A stretch of DNA of 64,000 nt, taken from Caldimonas brevitalea. Lineage in GTDB: Bacteria; Pseudomonadota; Gammaproteobacteria; Burkholderiales; Burkholderiaceae_C. The stretch is taken from positions 2,294,001 through 2,358,000 of the forward strand of contig NZ_CP011371.1 in assembly GCF_001017435.1 (NCBI RefSeq), read 5' to 3'. The translations under genes were made by a program, and so were the position numbers. The notes beneath the pieces were generated by a model, which searched no databases, was not told the DNA's origin, and worked only from the letters and a program-made list of their open reading frames with translations. Below are positions 33,009 through 42,187 of the stretch, piece by piece; position 1 is the stretch's first letter, and every line of letters begins with the position of its first letter.

Positions 33009-33818
33009 TTAAGGGTGGAGTCTGCTTGCCGGGGGATGATCCGCCTCAAGCAACTGACAGGCAGGCTCGTCGTCGTCCTTGTTGTCGCGCTCGGAGGCGG
33101 CCTCGGGCGTTCGGCTGCCCGTCGTCGCTGTCTCGCGTGCGCCGGCGCCGACCACCACCACCGTCGGGCGGCCGGCGTGCAAGACGCTGGCCTGGGCCAG
33201 ATGGGCGATGCGGTGTTCGCTGTGCAACTGGTCGGGCCAGCCGGCGCGCGAGACCACACTCACCGGCGTGTCGGCCGGCCAGCCGGCCTCGCTCAACCGG
33301 CGCGACAAGGCGCCCAACTGCTTGCCCGCCATATAGAACACCTCGGTGTCGGCGGTGCGGCTGGCTTTCAGTTCACCGCTGCGGGTCATGGCCGTCGTCA
33401 GGCTCACGCTGCGGCCGTTGCCGCGTCGCGTCAGGGGACGCTTCGTTCCCGCCGCGGCGGCCAGCGCTGCCGTGACGCCCGGCACCACTTCGGCTTCGAG
33501 GCCGGCCTCGGCGACCGCCTCGAGTTCTTCTTCCAGCCGGCCGAAGATGCTGGGGTCGCCGCCCTTCAGCCGCACCACCAGCGCGACCTCCCGGGCATGC
33601 CGGACGAGCAGCGCGTTGATCGCCGCCTGGCCGGTGCTGTCGGAATAGCCGCGCTTGCCCACATGGACCCAGCGCGCGTCGGGTGCGAACTCGCGCAGCG
33701 CCGGGTCGGTCAGGGCGTCGAACAGCACCACGTCGGCCTGCGCCAGCAGCCGGGCGCCGCGCAGCGTGATCAAGTCTGCTGCGCCGGGGCCGGCACCGAT
33801 GAACGCGACCTTGCCCAT
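33009..33818 (-). CDS. cobA: Uroporphyrinogen-III C-methyltransferase (siroheme synthesis)
   Basis: S-adenosylmethionine-dependent methyltransferase (269 aa) that makes precorrin-2, the first step to siroheme, the cofactor of sulfite reductase. Seen: [18 protein letters not shown] near the N terminus, [41 protein letters not shown], and the substrate-contact region [12 protein letters not shown]. The C terminus is extended and polar. It is the last gene of the sulfate-assimilation operon, 20 bp after cysN, which explains its role there: siroheme for CysI. The separate oxidase/ferrochelatase step is not in the window. Confidence 0.92.
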   Translation of the reverse strand: MGKVAFIGAGPGAADLITLRGARLLAQADVVLFDALTDPALREFAPDARWVHVGKRGYSDSTGQAAINALLVRHAREVALVVRLKGGDPSIFGRLEEELEAVAEAGLEAEVVPGVTAALAAAAGTKRPLTRRGNGRSVSLTTAMTRSGELKASRTADTEVFYMAGKQLGALSRRLSEAGWPADTPVSVVSRAGWPDQLHSEHRIAHLAQASVLHAGRPTVVVVGAGARETATTGSRTPEAASERDNKDDDEPACQLLEADHPPASRLHP

Positions 33819-33838
33819 CGTCGTCGCTCGGGTGGCGC

Positions 33839-35143
33839 TCAGGCCGCGGCCTGCACCAGCAACGCGCCGCTGGTGCGGTTGCTGGCCGGGTCGACGATGA
33901 TCAGCGAGCCGCCGACGCGGTTGTCCTGGTAGGGCTCCACCGGCAGCGGCTGCTGGGTTTCGATCACGACGCGGCCGATGTCGTTGACGGCCAGCTCATG
34001 CGTATCCGTCGCCTGCAGCGTGTGGATGTCGAGCCGGCTTTCGATCGACGCGATGCGCGCCTGCACCCAGCGGTTGCCGTGCCGCACCCAATACTTGCGG
34101 CCGACCACCGCCGGCTCGGTGTCGAGCCAGGCGAGGGTGGCGGCGAAGCGGTTGCTGTCCTTGACCGACTGGGGCGTGGCGATCCAGTCGCCGCGCGAGA
34201 CGTCGATCTGGCGGTCGAGCACGATGCCGGCCGATTCGCCGGCGACGCAGACGTCGACCACTTCACCGGCGCGGCGCACCTCGGCCACCGTGGCGACCTG
34301 GCCGCTCGGGAACAGCTGCACCTGGTCGCCGGCCTTGACCTGGCCGTGGGCGATACGGCCCCACAGCGTGCGCGGCTGGTTGCCGGTGCCTTCGCCTTCG
34401 CGGGCCACGTATTGCACCGGCAGCAGCAAATTGCCGGTCTTGCGCTCTTGCGTGGTGGGCAGCGACTCGAGCAGTTGCAGCAGCGACGGGCCCTGGTACC
34501 AATCGGCGGCCAGCGGCGTGGTGACGTTGTCGCCACGCAGCGCCGACACCGGAATGATGCCGGCCACGGCAATGCCGGCCTGCTCGGCAAAGCCCTGCAA
34601 CGCCTCACGCACGGCTTCGAAGGCGGGCTGGGGGTCGGCGATGGCGTCGAGCTTGTTAACCGCGAACACGATGCTGGGCACGCGCAGCAGATGCGCCAGC
34701 AACGCATGGCGGCGGGTCTGCGGCAGCAGCGCCACCGGCTTCGCGTGGGTGTCGAGCTTGGTGATGTCGACCAGCACCACGGCGGCATCGCTGCCCGCCG
34801 CGGCGGTCACCATGTTGCGGGTGTACTGCTCGTGGCCGGGGGCGTCGGCGATGATGAACTTGCGCTGCTTGGTCGCGAAATAGCGGTAGGCGACGTCGAT
34901 CGTGATGCCTTGCTCACGCTCGGCCTCCAGGCCGTCGGTCAGCAGCGACAAATCGATCGGTTGGCCGGCGGCGCGCTTTTCGAGCGTGTCGAGCTGGTCG
35001 GCCAGGATGGCGCGACTGTCGAACAGCAAACGGCCGATCAAGGTGCTCTTGCCGTCGTCGACGCTGCCGGCGGTCAGGAAGCGCAGCGCGCGGTGGTCGA
35101 CTTCTTGCGCCACGGCGGTGGTGGCAGTGTGGGCGGCAGACAT
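33839..35143 (-). CDS. cysN: Sulfate adenylyltransferase subunit 1 (GTPase) CysN
   Basis: GTPase subunit of ATP sulfurylase (434 aa), EF-Tu related. G motifs are visible: GSVDDGKST (about 27-35), DAPGHEQY (G3) and NKLD (G4), followed by beta-barrel domains 2 and 3. GTP hydrolysis drives formation of adenosine 5'-phosphosulfate by CysD. No APS kinase (CysC) fusion is present, which fits the APS-reductase type of CysH beside it. The start overlaps the cysD stop by one base (TGATG). Confidence 0.95.
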   Translation of the reverse strand: MSAAHTATTAVAQEVDHRALRFLTAGSVDDGKSTLIGRLLFDSRAILADQLDTLEKRAAGQPIDLSLLTDGLEAEREQGITIDVAYRYFATKQRKFIIADAPGHEQYTRNMVTAAAGSDAAVVLVDITKLDTHAKPVALLPQTRRHALLAHLLRVPSIVFAVNKLDAIADPQPAFEAVREALQGFAEQAGIAVAGIIPVSALRGDNVTTPLAADWYQGPSLLQLLESLPTTQERKTGNLLLPVQYVAREGEGTGNQPRTLWGRIAHGQVKAGDQVQLFPSGQVATVAEVRRAGEVVDVCVAGESAGIVLDRQIDVSRGDWIATPQSVKDSNRFAATLAWLDTEPAVVGRKYWVRHGNRWVQARIASIESRLDIHTLQATDTHELAVNDIGRVVIETQQPLPVEPYQDNRVGGSLIIVDPASNRTSGALLVQAAA

Positions 35144-36102
35144 CAGAAATACCCTTCCTTCTTGCGGCGCTCCATCGAAGCGTCCGACGTGCGGTCGTCC
35201 ATGCGTGTGGCGCCGCGTTCGCTGATCGTGACGGTGAGCGTCTCGGCGACGATCTCGGCCGGCGTGGCGGCTGGGCTCTCCACCGGGCAGGTGCAGGTCA
35301 TGTCGCCGACGGTGCGGAAGCGCACCTGGGCGGTCTCGACCGTTTCGCCGGCCTGCACCGGCGTCACGTCGGTGACGGGCACCATCAGGCCTTTACGGCG
35401 CACCACCTGCCGGTCGTGCGCGTAATAGAGGTTGGGCAGCGGGATGTTTTCGCGGGCGATGTAGAGCCAGACGTCGAGTTCGGTCCAGTTGCTGATCGGG
35501 AAGGCGCGCATGTGCTCGCCCGGCTTGATGCGCGTGTTGAACAGCGTCCACAGCTCGGGGCGTTGTTCCTTGGGCTGCCACTGCCCGAAGCTGTCGCGGT
35601 GCGAGAAGATGCGTTCCTTGGCGCGCGCCTTCTCTTCGTCGCGGCGGGCGCCGCCCATCAGCACGTCGAAGCGGTGTTCCTCGATGGCTTCGAGCAGGGT
35701 CACCGTCTGGTGGCCGTTGCGCGACTCGAGCGGGTGCGACAAACGGATGGTGCCGCGCTTGATCGAGTCTTCGAGGTGGCCCACCACCAGGCGCTCGCCC
35801 ATTTCGGCGACGCGGCGGTCGCGGAACTCGATCACCTCGGGGAAGTTGTGGCCGGTGTCGACGTGCAGCAGCGGGAACGGCAAACGGCCCTTGAACTCGC
35901 CGTTGCCCAGGCTGTTCTTAAAGGCTTTTTCGGCCAGGCGCAGCACCACGCAGGAGTCCTTGCCACCGGAGAACAGCAGCGCCGGGCGCTCGAACGCGGC
36001 GACGGTTTCACGCAGGATGAAGATGGCTTCTTCTTCCAGCCAATCGAGGTGCCGGCGGTCCAGTTCCGGCAGAAGTTTTTCGACGCTCACAGGGGCGTTC
36101 AT
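35143..36102 (-). CDS. cysD: Sulfate adenylyltransferase subunit 2 CysD
   Basis: Catalytic subunit of ATP sulfurylase (319 aa), PAPS-reductase-like fold. It contains the PP-loop ALLFSGGKDSCVVLRLAEKA (about 42-60), HVDTGHNFPEVIEFRD, GGARRDEEKARAKERI and the C-terminal MERRKKEGYF. The frame is open upstream through neighbouring genes for 684 codons, but the conserved protein begins at ATG 36102 (MNAPVSVEKLLPELDRRHLDWLE). It overlaps cysH by 4 bp and cysN by 1 bp. Confidence 0.95.
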   Translation of the reverse strand: MNAPVSVEKLLPELDRRHLDWLEEEAIFILRETVAAFERPALLFSGGKDSCVVLRLAEKAFKNSLGNGEFKGRLPFPLLHVDTGHNFPEVIEFRDRRVAEMGERLVVGHLEDSIKRGTIRLSHPLESRNGHQTVTLLEAIEEHRFDVLMGGARRDEEKARAKERIFSHRDSFGQWQPKEQRPELWTLFNTRIKPGEHMRAFPISNWTELDVWLYIARENIPLPNLYYAHDRQVVRRKGLMVPVTDVTPVQAGETVETAQVRFRTVGDMTCTCPVESPAATPAEIVAETLTVTISERGATRMDDRTSDASMERRKKEGYF

Positions 36103-36857
36103 GCTCGGGCTCCGATGATCGATACAGCAGCAGCAGGGGTTTCTTGATGCGACACGTGCAGCCCGCATTCCTTGGCTTTTTCGTCTTCCCACCACCAACG
36201 GCCGGCGCGGAAGTCCTCGCCCACCGCGATGGCGCGCGTGCAGGGGGCGCACCCGATGCTGGGGTAGAACTCGTCGTGCAGCGGGTTGTAGGGCACGTCG
36301 TAGGTGGCGATGTAGTGCCAGATGTCGTTCCAGCTCCAGTCGGCCAGCGGGTTCAGCTTGGTGCGCCCGTTGTCGTCGGTGTCGCTGAACGGCACGTCGC
36401 CTCGGTTGGCCGATTGCTCGCGGCGCAGCCCGGTGACCCAGGCGCTGCGGTCTTTCAACATACGCGCGAGCGGCTCCAGCTTGCGGATGCCGCAGCACTG
36501 CTTGCGCAGGTCGATGCTTTCGTACATCGCCTTGTCGCCGTGGCGGCCGACGAAGTGCACCACCGATTCCGCCACTGGGTGGTAGACCTCGACCTGCAGG
36601 CCGTAGCGGGCGTTGATGCGGTCGATCAGGCTGACCGTCTCGGCATGCAGCATCCCGGTGTTCAAGGTGGCGACCGCGATGTCGAGGCCGTTGCGACCGA
36701 TCAGGTCGGTCAGCACCATGTCTTCCGCGCCGAGGCTGGTGGCCTGGACGATACGCCCGGGGTTCTGGGCCGCCGCGGCTTGCAGCACTGCCTGCGCATG
36801 CGCGAGGCGGGCGGCGAAGTCGGGGGTGGGGCGGGCGTAGAGGTCGATGGCGGTCAT
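36099..36857 (-). CDS. cysH: Phosphoadenylyl/adenylyl-sulfate reductase CysH (APS-type)
   Basis: Thioredoxin- or glutathione-dependent reductase (252 aa) converting activated sulfate to sulfite. It has the PP-loop-like ATSLGAEDMVLTDLIG (about 39-54), KQCCGIRKLEPLARML (paired Cys), and GCAPCTRAIAVGEDFRAGRWWWE near the C terminus. The two CC/CxxC pairs bind a [4Fe-4S] cluster and mark an assimilatory APS reductase rather than the PAPS-specific enterobacterial form. This agrees with the absence of an APS kinase in the operon. It overlaps its neighbours by 4 bp on each side. Confidence 0.95.
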   Translation of the reverse strand: MTAIDLYARPTPDFAARLAHAQAVLQAAAAQNPGRIVQATSLGAEDMVLTDLIGRNGLDIAVATLNTGMLHAETVSLIDRINARYGLQVEVYHPVAESVVHFVGRHGDKAMYESIDLRKQCCGIRKLEPLARMLKDRSAWVTGLRREQSANRGDVPFSDTDDNGRTKLNPLADWSWNDIWHYIATYDVPYNPLHDEFYPSIGCAPCTRAIAVGEDFRAGRWWWEDEKAKECGLHVSHQETPAAAVSIIGARA

Positions 36858-37354
36858 TGGGTAACCTCCGCCGCCCCCGCAGAGGCCTCGCGCTTGAACA
36901 GCGGCTGGTGCTGGTGCACGTCGCCCTGGTAGTAAGACGGGAAGAAGCCCAGCGTGCTGCGCGCGATCTCGACGCTCTGGCCGGCGCGCAGCACCACGGC
37001 ATCAACGCCGGTGCGGGCCAGCAGCGGCACCATGTCGACCACCACGTCGCCGACCGCGCGCACCTGGCCCTGGAAGCGGAAGCGCGTGCGCAGCAGGCGG
37101 GCCTGGCTGTAGGCGCGGCCGTCGGTCCATTTCGGGAACTGCAGCACCACCAGGTCGAGGCGGGGCAGGTCGTCGGCCAGCTCCTCGATGTCGGCATCGT
37201 TGGGGAACACGACGCCGGCCTTCAGGTCGGCGGGCCAGGTCGCGCGCGCTTCGCGCCATTGCGCCCAGCTCAGCAGGGTGCCGGCGGCCGGGGTCACAGG
37301 CTGATCGTCGGCCACGGTGTGCCAGCGGTCTTGTTCGGGCGTGATGAATTCCAT
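36854..37354 (-). CDS. DUF934 domain-containing protein of the cys operon
   Basis: Protein of 166 aa with the DUF934 core: LKAGVVFPNDADIEELADDLPRLDLVVLQFPKWTDGRAYSQARLLR-type wording (about 44-90), then GQVRAVGDVVVDM and DAVVLRAGQSVEIA. Such proteins are found almost only beside sulfite reductase genes in Beta- and Gammaproteobacteria and are thought to support it; no reaction is proven. A 14-bp gap separates it from cysI and it overlaps cysH by 4 bp. ATG 37354 was chosen by the conserved start MEFITP. Confidence 0.9.
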   Translation of the reverse strand: MEFITPEQDRWHTVADDQPVTPAAGTLLSWAQWREARATWPADLKAGVVFPNDADIEELADDLPRLDLVVLQFPKWTDGRAYSQARLLRTRFRFQGQVRAVGDVVVDMVPLLARTGVDAVVLRAGQSVEIARSTLGFFPSYYQGDVHQHQPLFKREASAGAAEVTQ

Positions 37355-37368
37355 CTCGTTGCTCCTCC

Positions 37369-39084
37369 TCACGCTGCGGCCAGCGCCTTGTTGCCGGTGG
37401 TGCGTCGCACGGCATTGGCGGCGACCTTGAACGGTTCCAGGCCGACGCGCTTCACCGTGTCGATGAAGCGCTCGTTGGCGCTGCGCTGGGTGCGGTAGGT
37501 TTCGACCACGGCCTCGATCACGTCGGGCACTTCGTCGGCCGCGAACGACGGGCCGATCACCTTGCCGGCCACCGAGGCGCCGCTGGCCTGCGTGCCGTCG
37601 GAGCCGCCCAGCGTGATCTGGTACCACTCGGAGCCGTCCTTGTCGACGCCGAGGATGCCGATGTGGCCGGTGTGGTGATGGCCGCAGGAGTTGATGCAGC
37701 CGCTCATGTGCACGTCGATGTCGCCGATGTCGTACAGCTCGTCGAGGTCTTGATAGCGCTCGGCGATGGCTTCGGCGATCGGAATCGACCGGGCGTTGGC
37801 CAGCGCGCAGAAGTCGCCGCCGGGGCAGGCGATCATGTCGGTCAGCAGGCCGATGTTGGGGGTCGCGAAGCTGGCGGCCTTGGCGGCTTGCCACAGCGCG
37901 TACAGGTCGGCTTCGCGCACCCACGGCAGCACCAGGTTCTGGTCGTGCGTCACGCGGATTTCGCCGGCGCTGAAGCGGTCGGCGATGTCGGCAGCCGCTT
38001 CCATCTGCGTGTCGGTGATGTCGCCGGGCGCCTGGCCGACACGCTTGAGCGACAGCGTCACCGCACGGTAGCCGGGGAAGCGATGCGCGTGGACGTTGCG
38101 CTCGAGCCAGCGTTGGTAGGCCGGCGGTGCATCGGCCACCGGCGCGCCCAGCGCGTCGTTGGCGGCACCGAAACGCACGCCTTCGGGCAGGTCGAAGTAC
38201 TGCGCCACCCGGTCGAGTTCTTCCTGCGGGATCAGGTGGGAGGCACCGTCGACGTCGTGTTCGAGGATGTTGCGGAATTCTTCTTCCACGTCCTCGATGA
38301 AGCGCGGACCTTCGGCCTTCACCAAAATCTTGATGCGGGCCTTGTACATGTTGTCGCGCCGGCCGTAGCGGTTGTAGACGCGCACGACGGCCTCGATGTA
38401 GACCAGGATCTGCTGCCACGGCAGGAACTCGCGCACCACCGTGCCGGTGATCGGCGTGCGGCCCATGCCGCCGCCCACCAGCACCTTGAAGCCGACGTCG
38501 CCCGCTTCGTTGCGCAGCAGCTGCAGGCCGATGTCGTGCCAGGCGATGGCTGCACGGTCTTCGGCCGCGCCGCTCACGGCGATCTTGAACTTGCGCGGCA
38601 AGAAGGCGAACTCGGGGTGCAGCGACGACCACTGCCGCATGATTTCGCAGTACGGGCGCGGATCGATCAACTCGTCGGGCGCGATGCCGGCGAAGGCGTC
38701 GCTGGTGATGTTGCGGATGCAATTGCCCGAGGTCTGGATGCCGTGCATGTGCACTTCGGCCAGCTCTTCCATCACGTCGGCCGAGCGTTCCAGCGGAATC
38801 CAGTTGAACTGCATGTTCTGGCGCGTCGTGAAGTGCCCGTAGCCGCGGTCGTAGGTGCGCGCGATGTGCGCCAGCTTGCGCAGTTGCCGCGTGTTCAGCT
38901 CACCATAGGGCACGGCGATGCGCGCCATCGGCGCGTGCCGCTGGATGTACCAGCCGTTTTGCAGCCGCAGGGCGCGGAAGTCGTCGTCACTGAGCGTGCC
39001 GGCCAGGTTGCGTTCGAGCTGGTCGCGGTACTGTGCTGCGCGTTGCTTGACGAAACGATCGTCGAACTCGGTGTATTGATACAT
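37369..39084 (-). CDS. cysI: Assimilatory sulfite (or nitrite) reductase hemoprotein CysI
   Basis: Siroheme/[4Fe-4S] enzyme (571 aa) reducing sulfite to sulfide. It has the two ferredoxin-like half-domains (RIAVPYGELNTRQLRKLA; GHFTTRQNMQFNWIPL) and the siroheme/cluster cysteines ACPGGDFCALA and SGCINSCGHHHTGHIG. The sequence YGRRDNMYKARIKILV is a family signature. The operon context (cysHDN, cobA) supports sulfite as substrate. No CysJ flavoprotein is in the operon, so electrons probably come from ferredoxin or another partner. Confidence 0.94.
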   Translation of the reverse strand: MYQYTEFDDRFVKQRAAQYRDQLERNLAGTLSDDDFRALRLQNGWYIQRHAPMARIAVPYGELNTRQLRKLAHIARTYDRGYGHFTTRQNMQFNWIPLERSADVMEELAEVHMHGIQTSGNCIRNITSDAFAGIAPDELIDPRPYCEIMRQWSSLHPEFAFLPRKFKIAVSGAAEDRAAIAWHDIGLQLLRNEAGDVGFKVLVGGGMGRTPITGTVVREFLPWQQILVYIEAVVRVYNRYGRRDNMYKARIKILVKAEGPRFIEDVEEEFRNILEHDVDGASHLIPQEELDRVAQYFDLPEGVRFGAANDALGAPVADAPPAYQRWLERNVHAHRFPGYRAVTLSLKRVGQAPGDITDTQMEAAADIADRFSAGEIRVTHDQNLVLPWVREADLYALWQAAKAASFATPNIGLLTDMIACPGGDFCALANARSIPIAEAIAERYQDLDELYDIGDIDVHMSGCINSCGHHHTGHIGILGVDKDGSEWYQITLGGSDGTQASGASVAGKVIGPSFAADEVPDVIEAVVETYRTQRSANERFIDTVKRVGLEPFKVAANAVRRTTGNKALAAA

Positions 39085-39093
39085 CGTGGCTTC

Positions 39094-39861
39094 TTAGTGA
39101 ATGACTTTGACGCCGGCGGCCACCAACGAGCCGCACAGCAGGGTGCGCACGAGGCGATCGGGCATTTTTTTGGTCAACTGCGCGCCCAACCAGATGCCGG
39201 GGATGGAGCCGACCAGCAGCGCCCCCAGCAGGCCCCAGTTGACGTGTCCGAGCGTGGCGTGGCCGATACCCGCCACCAGCGTCAGCGGCACCGCGTGCGC
39301 GATGTCGGTGCCGACCAGGCGCTTCGGATCGAGCTTGGGATACAAAAACAGGATCAGCGTCGCACCGATGGCCCCGGCGCCGATCGAGCTGAGCGACACC
39401 AGCACGCCCAGGATCAACCCGGCGAGCACCGTGAGCATGGGCTTGCGTTCTTCGGTCACCCAGCGCTGCAGGCTGTTGGCCACCGCCTGCCAGGTCTGCT
39501 TGAAGGCGACCGTCACCGCGGTCAGCAGCAAGGCGATCCCGAGCGAGAACGTCAGCGCGCTGGCCCAGCCCTTGGTGACGCCAGTCAGGTGCATCAGTGC
39601 GATCGTCGCGACGGCGCCGGGAATGCTGCCGGCGAGCATCAGCCCGGTGATGCGGTAGTCGACGTGGCCGTGCCGGTGGTGGGCGATCGAGCCCGAGGTC
39701 TTGGTGATCGCGGCGAACCACAGGTCGGTGCCGATGGCGACCGCCGGGTTCAGCTTGAACACCGACAGCAGCAGCGGCGTCATCAGCGAGCCGCCGCCGA
39801 CGCCCGTCATGCCGACGATGGCGCCTACGCCGAAACCGCTGAGCACTGCAATGGGATCCAT
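39094..39861 (-). CDS. TSUP/TauE-SafE family sulfite/sulfur anion transporter
   Basis: Membrane protein (255 aa) with about eight hydrophobic segments. It opens with FGVGAIVGMTGVGGGSLMTPLL, the TauE/SafE signature, repeated in the second half as LVSLSSIGAGAIGATLI. The family exports or imports sulfite, sulfonates or thiosulfate. It is the first gene of the sulfate-assimilation operon and ends 9 bp before cysI, so a role in sulfate or sulfite movement is inferred. ATG 39861 is preceded by gagg; a longer frame to 39882 has no support. Confidence 0.9.
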   Translation of the reverse strand: MDPIAVLSGFGVGAIVGMTGVGGGSLMTPLLLSVFKLNPAVAIGTDLWFAAITKTSGSIAHHRHGHVDYRITGLMLAGSIPGAVATIALMHLTGVTKGWASALTFSLGIALLLTAVTVAFKQTWQAVANSLQRWVTEERKPMLTVLAGLILGVLVSLSSIGAGAIGATLILFLYPKLDPKRLVGTDIAHAVPLTLVAGIGHATLGHVNWGLLGALLVGSIPGIWLGAQLTKKMPDRLVRTLLCGSLVAAGVKVIH

Positions 39862-39914
39862 GAAACTCCTCTGTACGCCCACGCCGGCACCGGCCGGTCT
39901 GCGGGCAAGTGGCG

Positions 39915-39990
39915 ACTGTAGAGGGGCTCTATATAAAAGAGAACTATTGTTTGGTTGGTTGTTTATCGAATATCGTTATTTGGAGCCGGG
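39915..39990. promoter_or_regulatory. AT-rich promoter region between the sulfur operon and the patatin gene
   Basis: The only strongly AT-rich block in this part of the GC-rich window. It contains TATATA at 39931-39936 and a TATCG direct repeat near 39964-39974. It lies upstream of both tauE-cysI (minus) and the patatin-like gene (plus). AT-rich sites of this kind bind the LysR regulator CysB/Cbl in related bacteria; that use here is inference. Confidence 0.4.
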
Positions 39991-40023
39991 GGTGCCAGAG
40001 GGGCCTGGCTAGAATTCGGCCCC

Positions 40024-41091
40024 ATGCTGGCCTCCCTACCTTCCCCCATCGCGCCGACGCCGGACGGCCCCGGCGCTCGCCCTTCCGTCCACGCTGTCTC
40101 GCGTGCCCAGCGTTGGCGCCGGCGGGTCGTCCACGGCGCCGCGGCGCTGGCCGTGGTGCTGCTCGCCGCCTGCGAAACAGCGCCGCCGGCCGCTCCGACC
40201 CCGCCGACGCCGCCTGTCGCGCCGCCTCCGGCGGAGCCGCCGGCCGCCCCGGTGGTCGCCGTCCCGAAACCCGCGCCGCGCCCGGCCAAGATCGGCCTGG
40301 CCCTCGGCGGGGGCGCCGCCCGCGGTTTTGCCCACATCGGGGTGCTGCAGGTGCTCGAAGAGAACGGCATCAAGCCCGACGTGGTCGCCGGCACCTCGGC
40401 CGGCAGCCTGGTCGCCGCCCTCTATGCGTCGGGCAAGTCGCCCACCGAGCTGGTGGCCTTGTCGGACACGATGGACGAACTCAGCATCACCGACTGGTCG
40501 TTTCCTTTCCGCGGCGTGATCCGCGGCGAAGCGCTGGCGCGCTACGTCAACCAGCACACCGGCGGCAAGATGATCGAGCAGATGCGGCTGCCGCTGGGCA
40601 TCGTGGCGACCGATCTGGGCAACGGCCAGCCGGTGTTGTTCCAGCGCGGTGACGCCGGCGTCGCCGTGCGGGCGTCGAGCGCGGTGCCGGCGGTGTTCCA
40701 GCCGGTGCGCATCGCGGGGCGCGAATATGTCGACGGCGGGCTGGTGTCACCCGTGCCGGTGCGCTTCGCCCGCCAGATGGGTGCCGATTTTGTCGTGGCC
40801 GTCGACATTTCGTCGCCGCCCGAGGGCAATGCCCTTGGCGACGCGATGCGCATGCTGCTGCAGACCTTCGCGATCATGGGTCGCAGCATCAACCAGTTCG
40901 AGTTGCGCAATGCCGACGTGGTGCTGACGCCCAAACTCACCGGCGTGTCCGGCGCCGACTTCACGGCCCGCGGCCGTGCCATCCAGGCCGGCCGTGATGC
41001 GGCACAGGCCGCCCTCGCCGACATCAAGGCCAAGCTCGCCGCCCGGCGTCGCGAGGCAGCGGGAGGAGGGAGCGCGACGCTTCCCCGTTGA
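40024..41091 (+). CDS. Patatin-like phospholipase, lipoprotein
   Basis: Lipase/phospholipase (355 aa). An N-terminal hydrophobic segment ends in the lipobox LLAAC, so the protein is probably a lipoprotein. A long Ala/Pro linker (about 45-85) leads to the patatin domain: the oxyanion loop GLALGGGAARGFAHIGVL, the nucleophile serine in GTSAGS, and the catalytic Asp in VDGG. Together these form the Ser-Asp dyad, all intact. Bacterial members resemble RssA or YjjU-like esterases of unknown physiological substrate. ATG 40024 is chosen; an upstream open frame to 39955 lies in the promoter block. Confidence 0.9.
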   Translation: MLASLPSPIAPTPDGPGARPSVHAVSRAQRWRRRVVHGAAALAVVLLAACETAPPAAPTPPTPPVAPPPAEPPAAPVVAVPKPAPRPAKIGLALGGGAARGFAHIGVLQVLEENGIKPDVVAGTSAGSLVAALYASGKSPTELVALSDTMDELSITDWSFPFRGVIRGEALARYVNQHTGGKMIEQMRLPLGIVATDLGNGQPVLFQRGDAGVAVRASSAVPAVFQPVRIAGREYVDGGLVSPVPVRFARQMGADFVVAVDISSPPEGNALGDAMRMLLQTFAIMGRSINQFELRNADVVLTPKLTGVSGADFTARGRAIQAGRDAAQAALADIKAKLAARRREAAGGGSATLPR

Positions 41092-41191
41092 CGTGCGGCG
41101 GCGTGTCCCGCTGCCAGCCCGCCGAGCGGCGGCCGCCGTCGTGGGCTCACCCCGACCGCTCGCAGCCCGCACTGACTTTCACGGCGCCATG

Positions 41192-41220
41192 AAAAAAGCC
41201 CGACGGCAAGCCGTCGGGCT
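41192..41220 (-). terminator. Terminator of the phasin gene
   Basis: Perfect 11-bp stem AGCCCGACGGC / GCCGTCGGGCT with a 2-base loop. On the minus strand it is followed by six T residues. It is 130 bp beyond the phasin stop and faces the convergent patatin gene. Confidence 0.85.
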
Positions 41221-41349
41221 GAAGGTACCTTGAAAGGAGGGTTTCGAGAGGTACCGAGGAGACAACCTTTCAGGGAGACCGTGATCACTCACGGTATTTC
41301 CACAGATCGGGCTCGAGTCGGGAAGTTCAACCCCGACACAGAAAATTAC

Positions 41350-41910
41350 TTAGACCGCGGCCGGGCGCTTGGCCTGCTGCTTGGCTGCCTGCGTTGCCTT
41401 CACCGCGGTGTTGGTCACGGCTTGGAAATTGGCTTCGGCAACATCAGCCGCTTGCTTGGCCGCCTTGTGCACGCTCTCGAACGCATTGTTGGCAGCGGCC
41501 ACGGCCGACTTCACCAGCGCCACGGCGTTTTCGGTGCCGGCCGGCGCGTTCTTGACGGCGGTGTCGACCACCGACATGAAACGACGCTGGGCTTCCGCCA
41601 TCTGGGTTTCGGCGACCTTGCCGACTTCCGAGTTGGTCGACGCGGCGATGTCGTAAACATGGCGGCTGTAGGCGGCGGCGCGCTCAGCGGCGGGCTGCAG
41701 CAGCGACGCTTGCAGCGCCAGCAGTTCCTGCGCGTCCTTCACGGACAGCACGGCCTGGGCATGCTCGGCGACTTCGCCCAGAGACGCCTTGGCGACCTGG
41801 ACATTCAGTTCGACCAACTTTTCGACGCCTTCGAAGGCCTTTTGCGTGAGGCCGAAAAGGGTTTCGACTTGGGTCCGTTGGGCGGCGATGAGTTGTTCGG
41901 CAGTCAGCAT
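41350..41910 (-). CDS. phaP: Phasin (polyhydroxyalkanoate granule-associated protein)
   Basis: Granule-coating protein (186 aa), all helical and Ala-rich. The N terminus [21 protein letters not shown] and the segment [22 protein letters not shown] match the phasin family; the C terminus is Lys/Ala-rich and may contact the polyester surface. It indicates that the organism stores polyhydroxyalkanoate. ATG 41910 has ggaggt upstream; the open frame extends to 41976. Monocistronic with its own terminator. Confidence 0.93.
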   Translation of the reverse strand: MLTAEQLIAAQRTQVETLFGLTQKAFEGVEKLVELNVQVAKASLGEVAEHAQAVLSVKDAQELLALQASLLQPAAERAAAYSRHVYDIAASTNSEVGKVAETQMAEAQRRFMSVVDTAVKNAPAGTENAVALVKSAVAAANNAFESVHKAAKQAADVAEANFQAVTNTAVKATQAAKQQAKRPAAV

Positions 41911-42187
41911 GGTGAGAAACCTCCAGGGGTGGCGACGGTGATTGGTTGAGGTGCTGCTTTTGTTGCGGTGCAGCATGGAAGCAGTATAAGGAATCGCTCC
42001 GGTCGTGCAAGCCCGAATTGGTGCAGTGCAGCAAATTTAGGGGAAGGCTTCTAGGTCGGCGCTTGTGCCTGCCGATGGGCGCAGGGATTGCTCTCGGGGG
42101 AGACCTCCCGGTGCGAGCAAGACTCGGCGGGGGCGGGCAGAATGAGGCGCATCGGCCTGTTCGGGGCCCCCGCGTCCCGCGTACCAC

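Noticed and set aside
35143..37197. 684-codon frame covering cysD and more
   Set aside because: Only the part after ATG 36102 is CysD; the rest is an Arg/Ala/Pro-rich shadow of cysH and the DUF934 gene.
37663..39921. 752-codon plus-strand frame
   Set aside because: Antisense to cysI and tauE, rich in His/Gln/Val as expected for a shadow; no motif.
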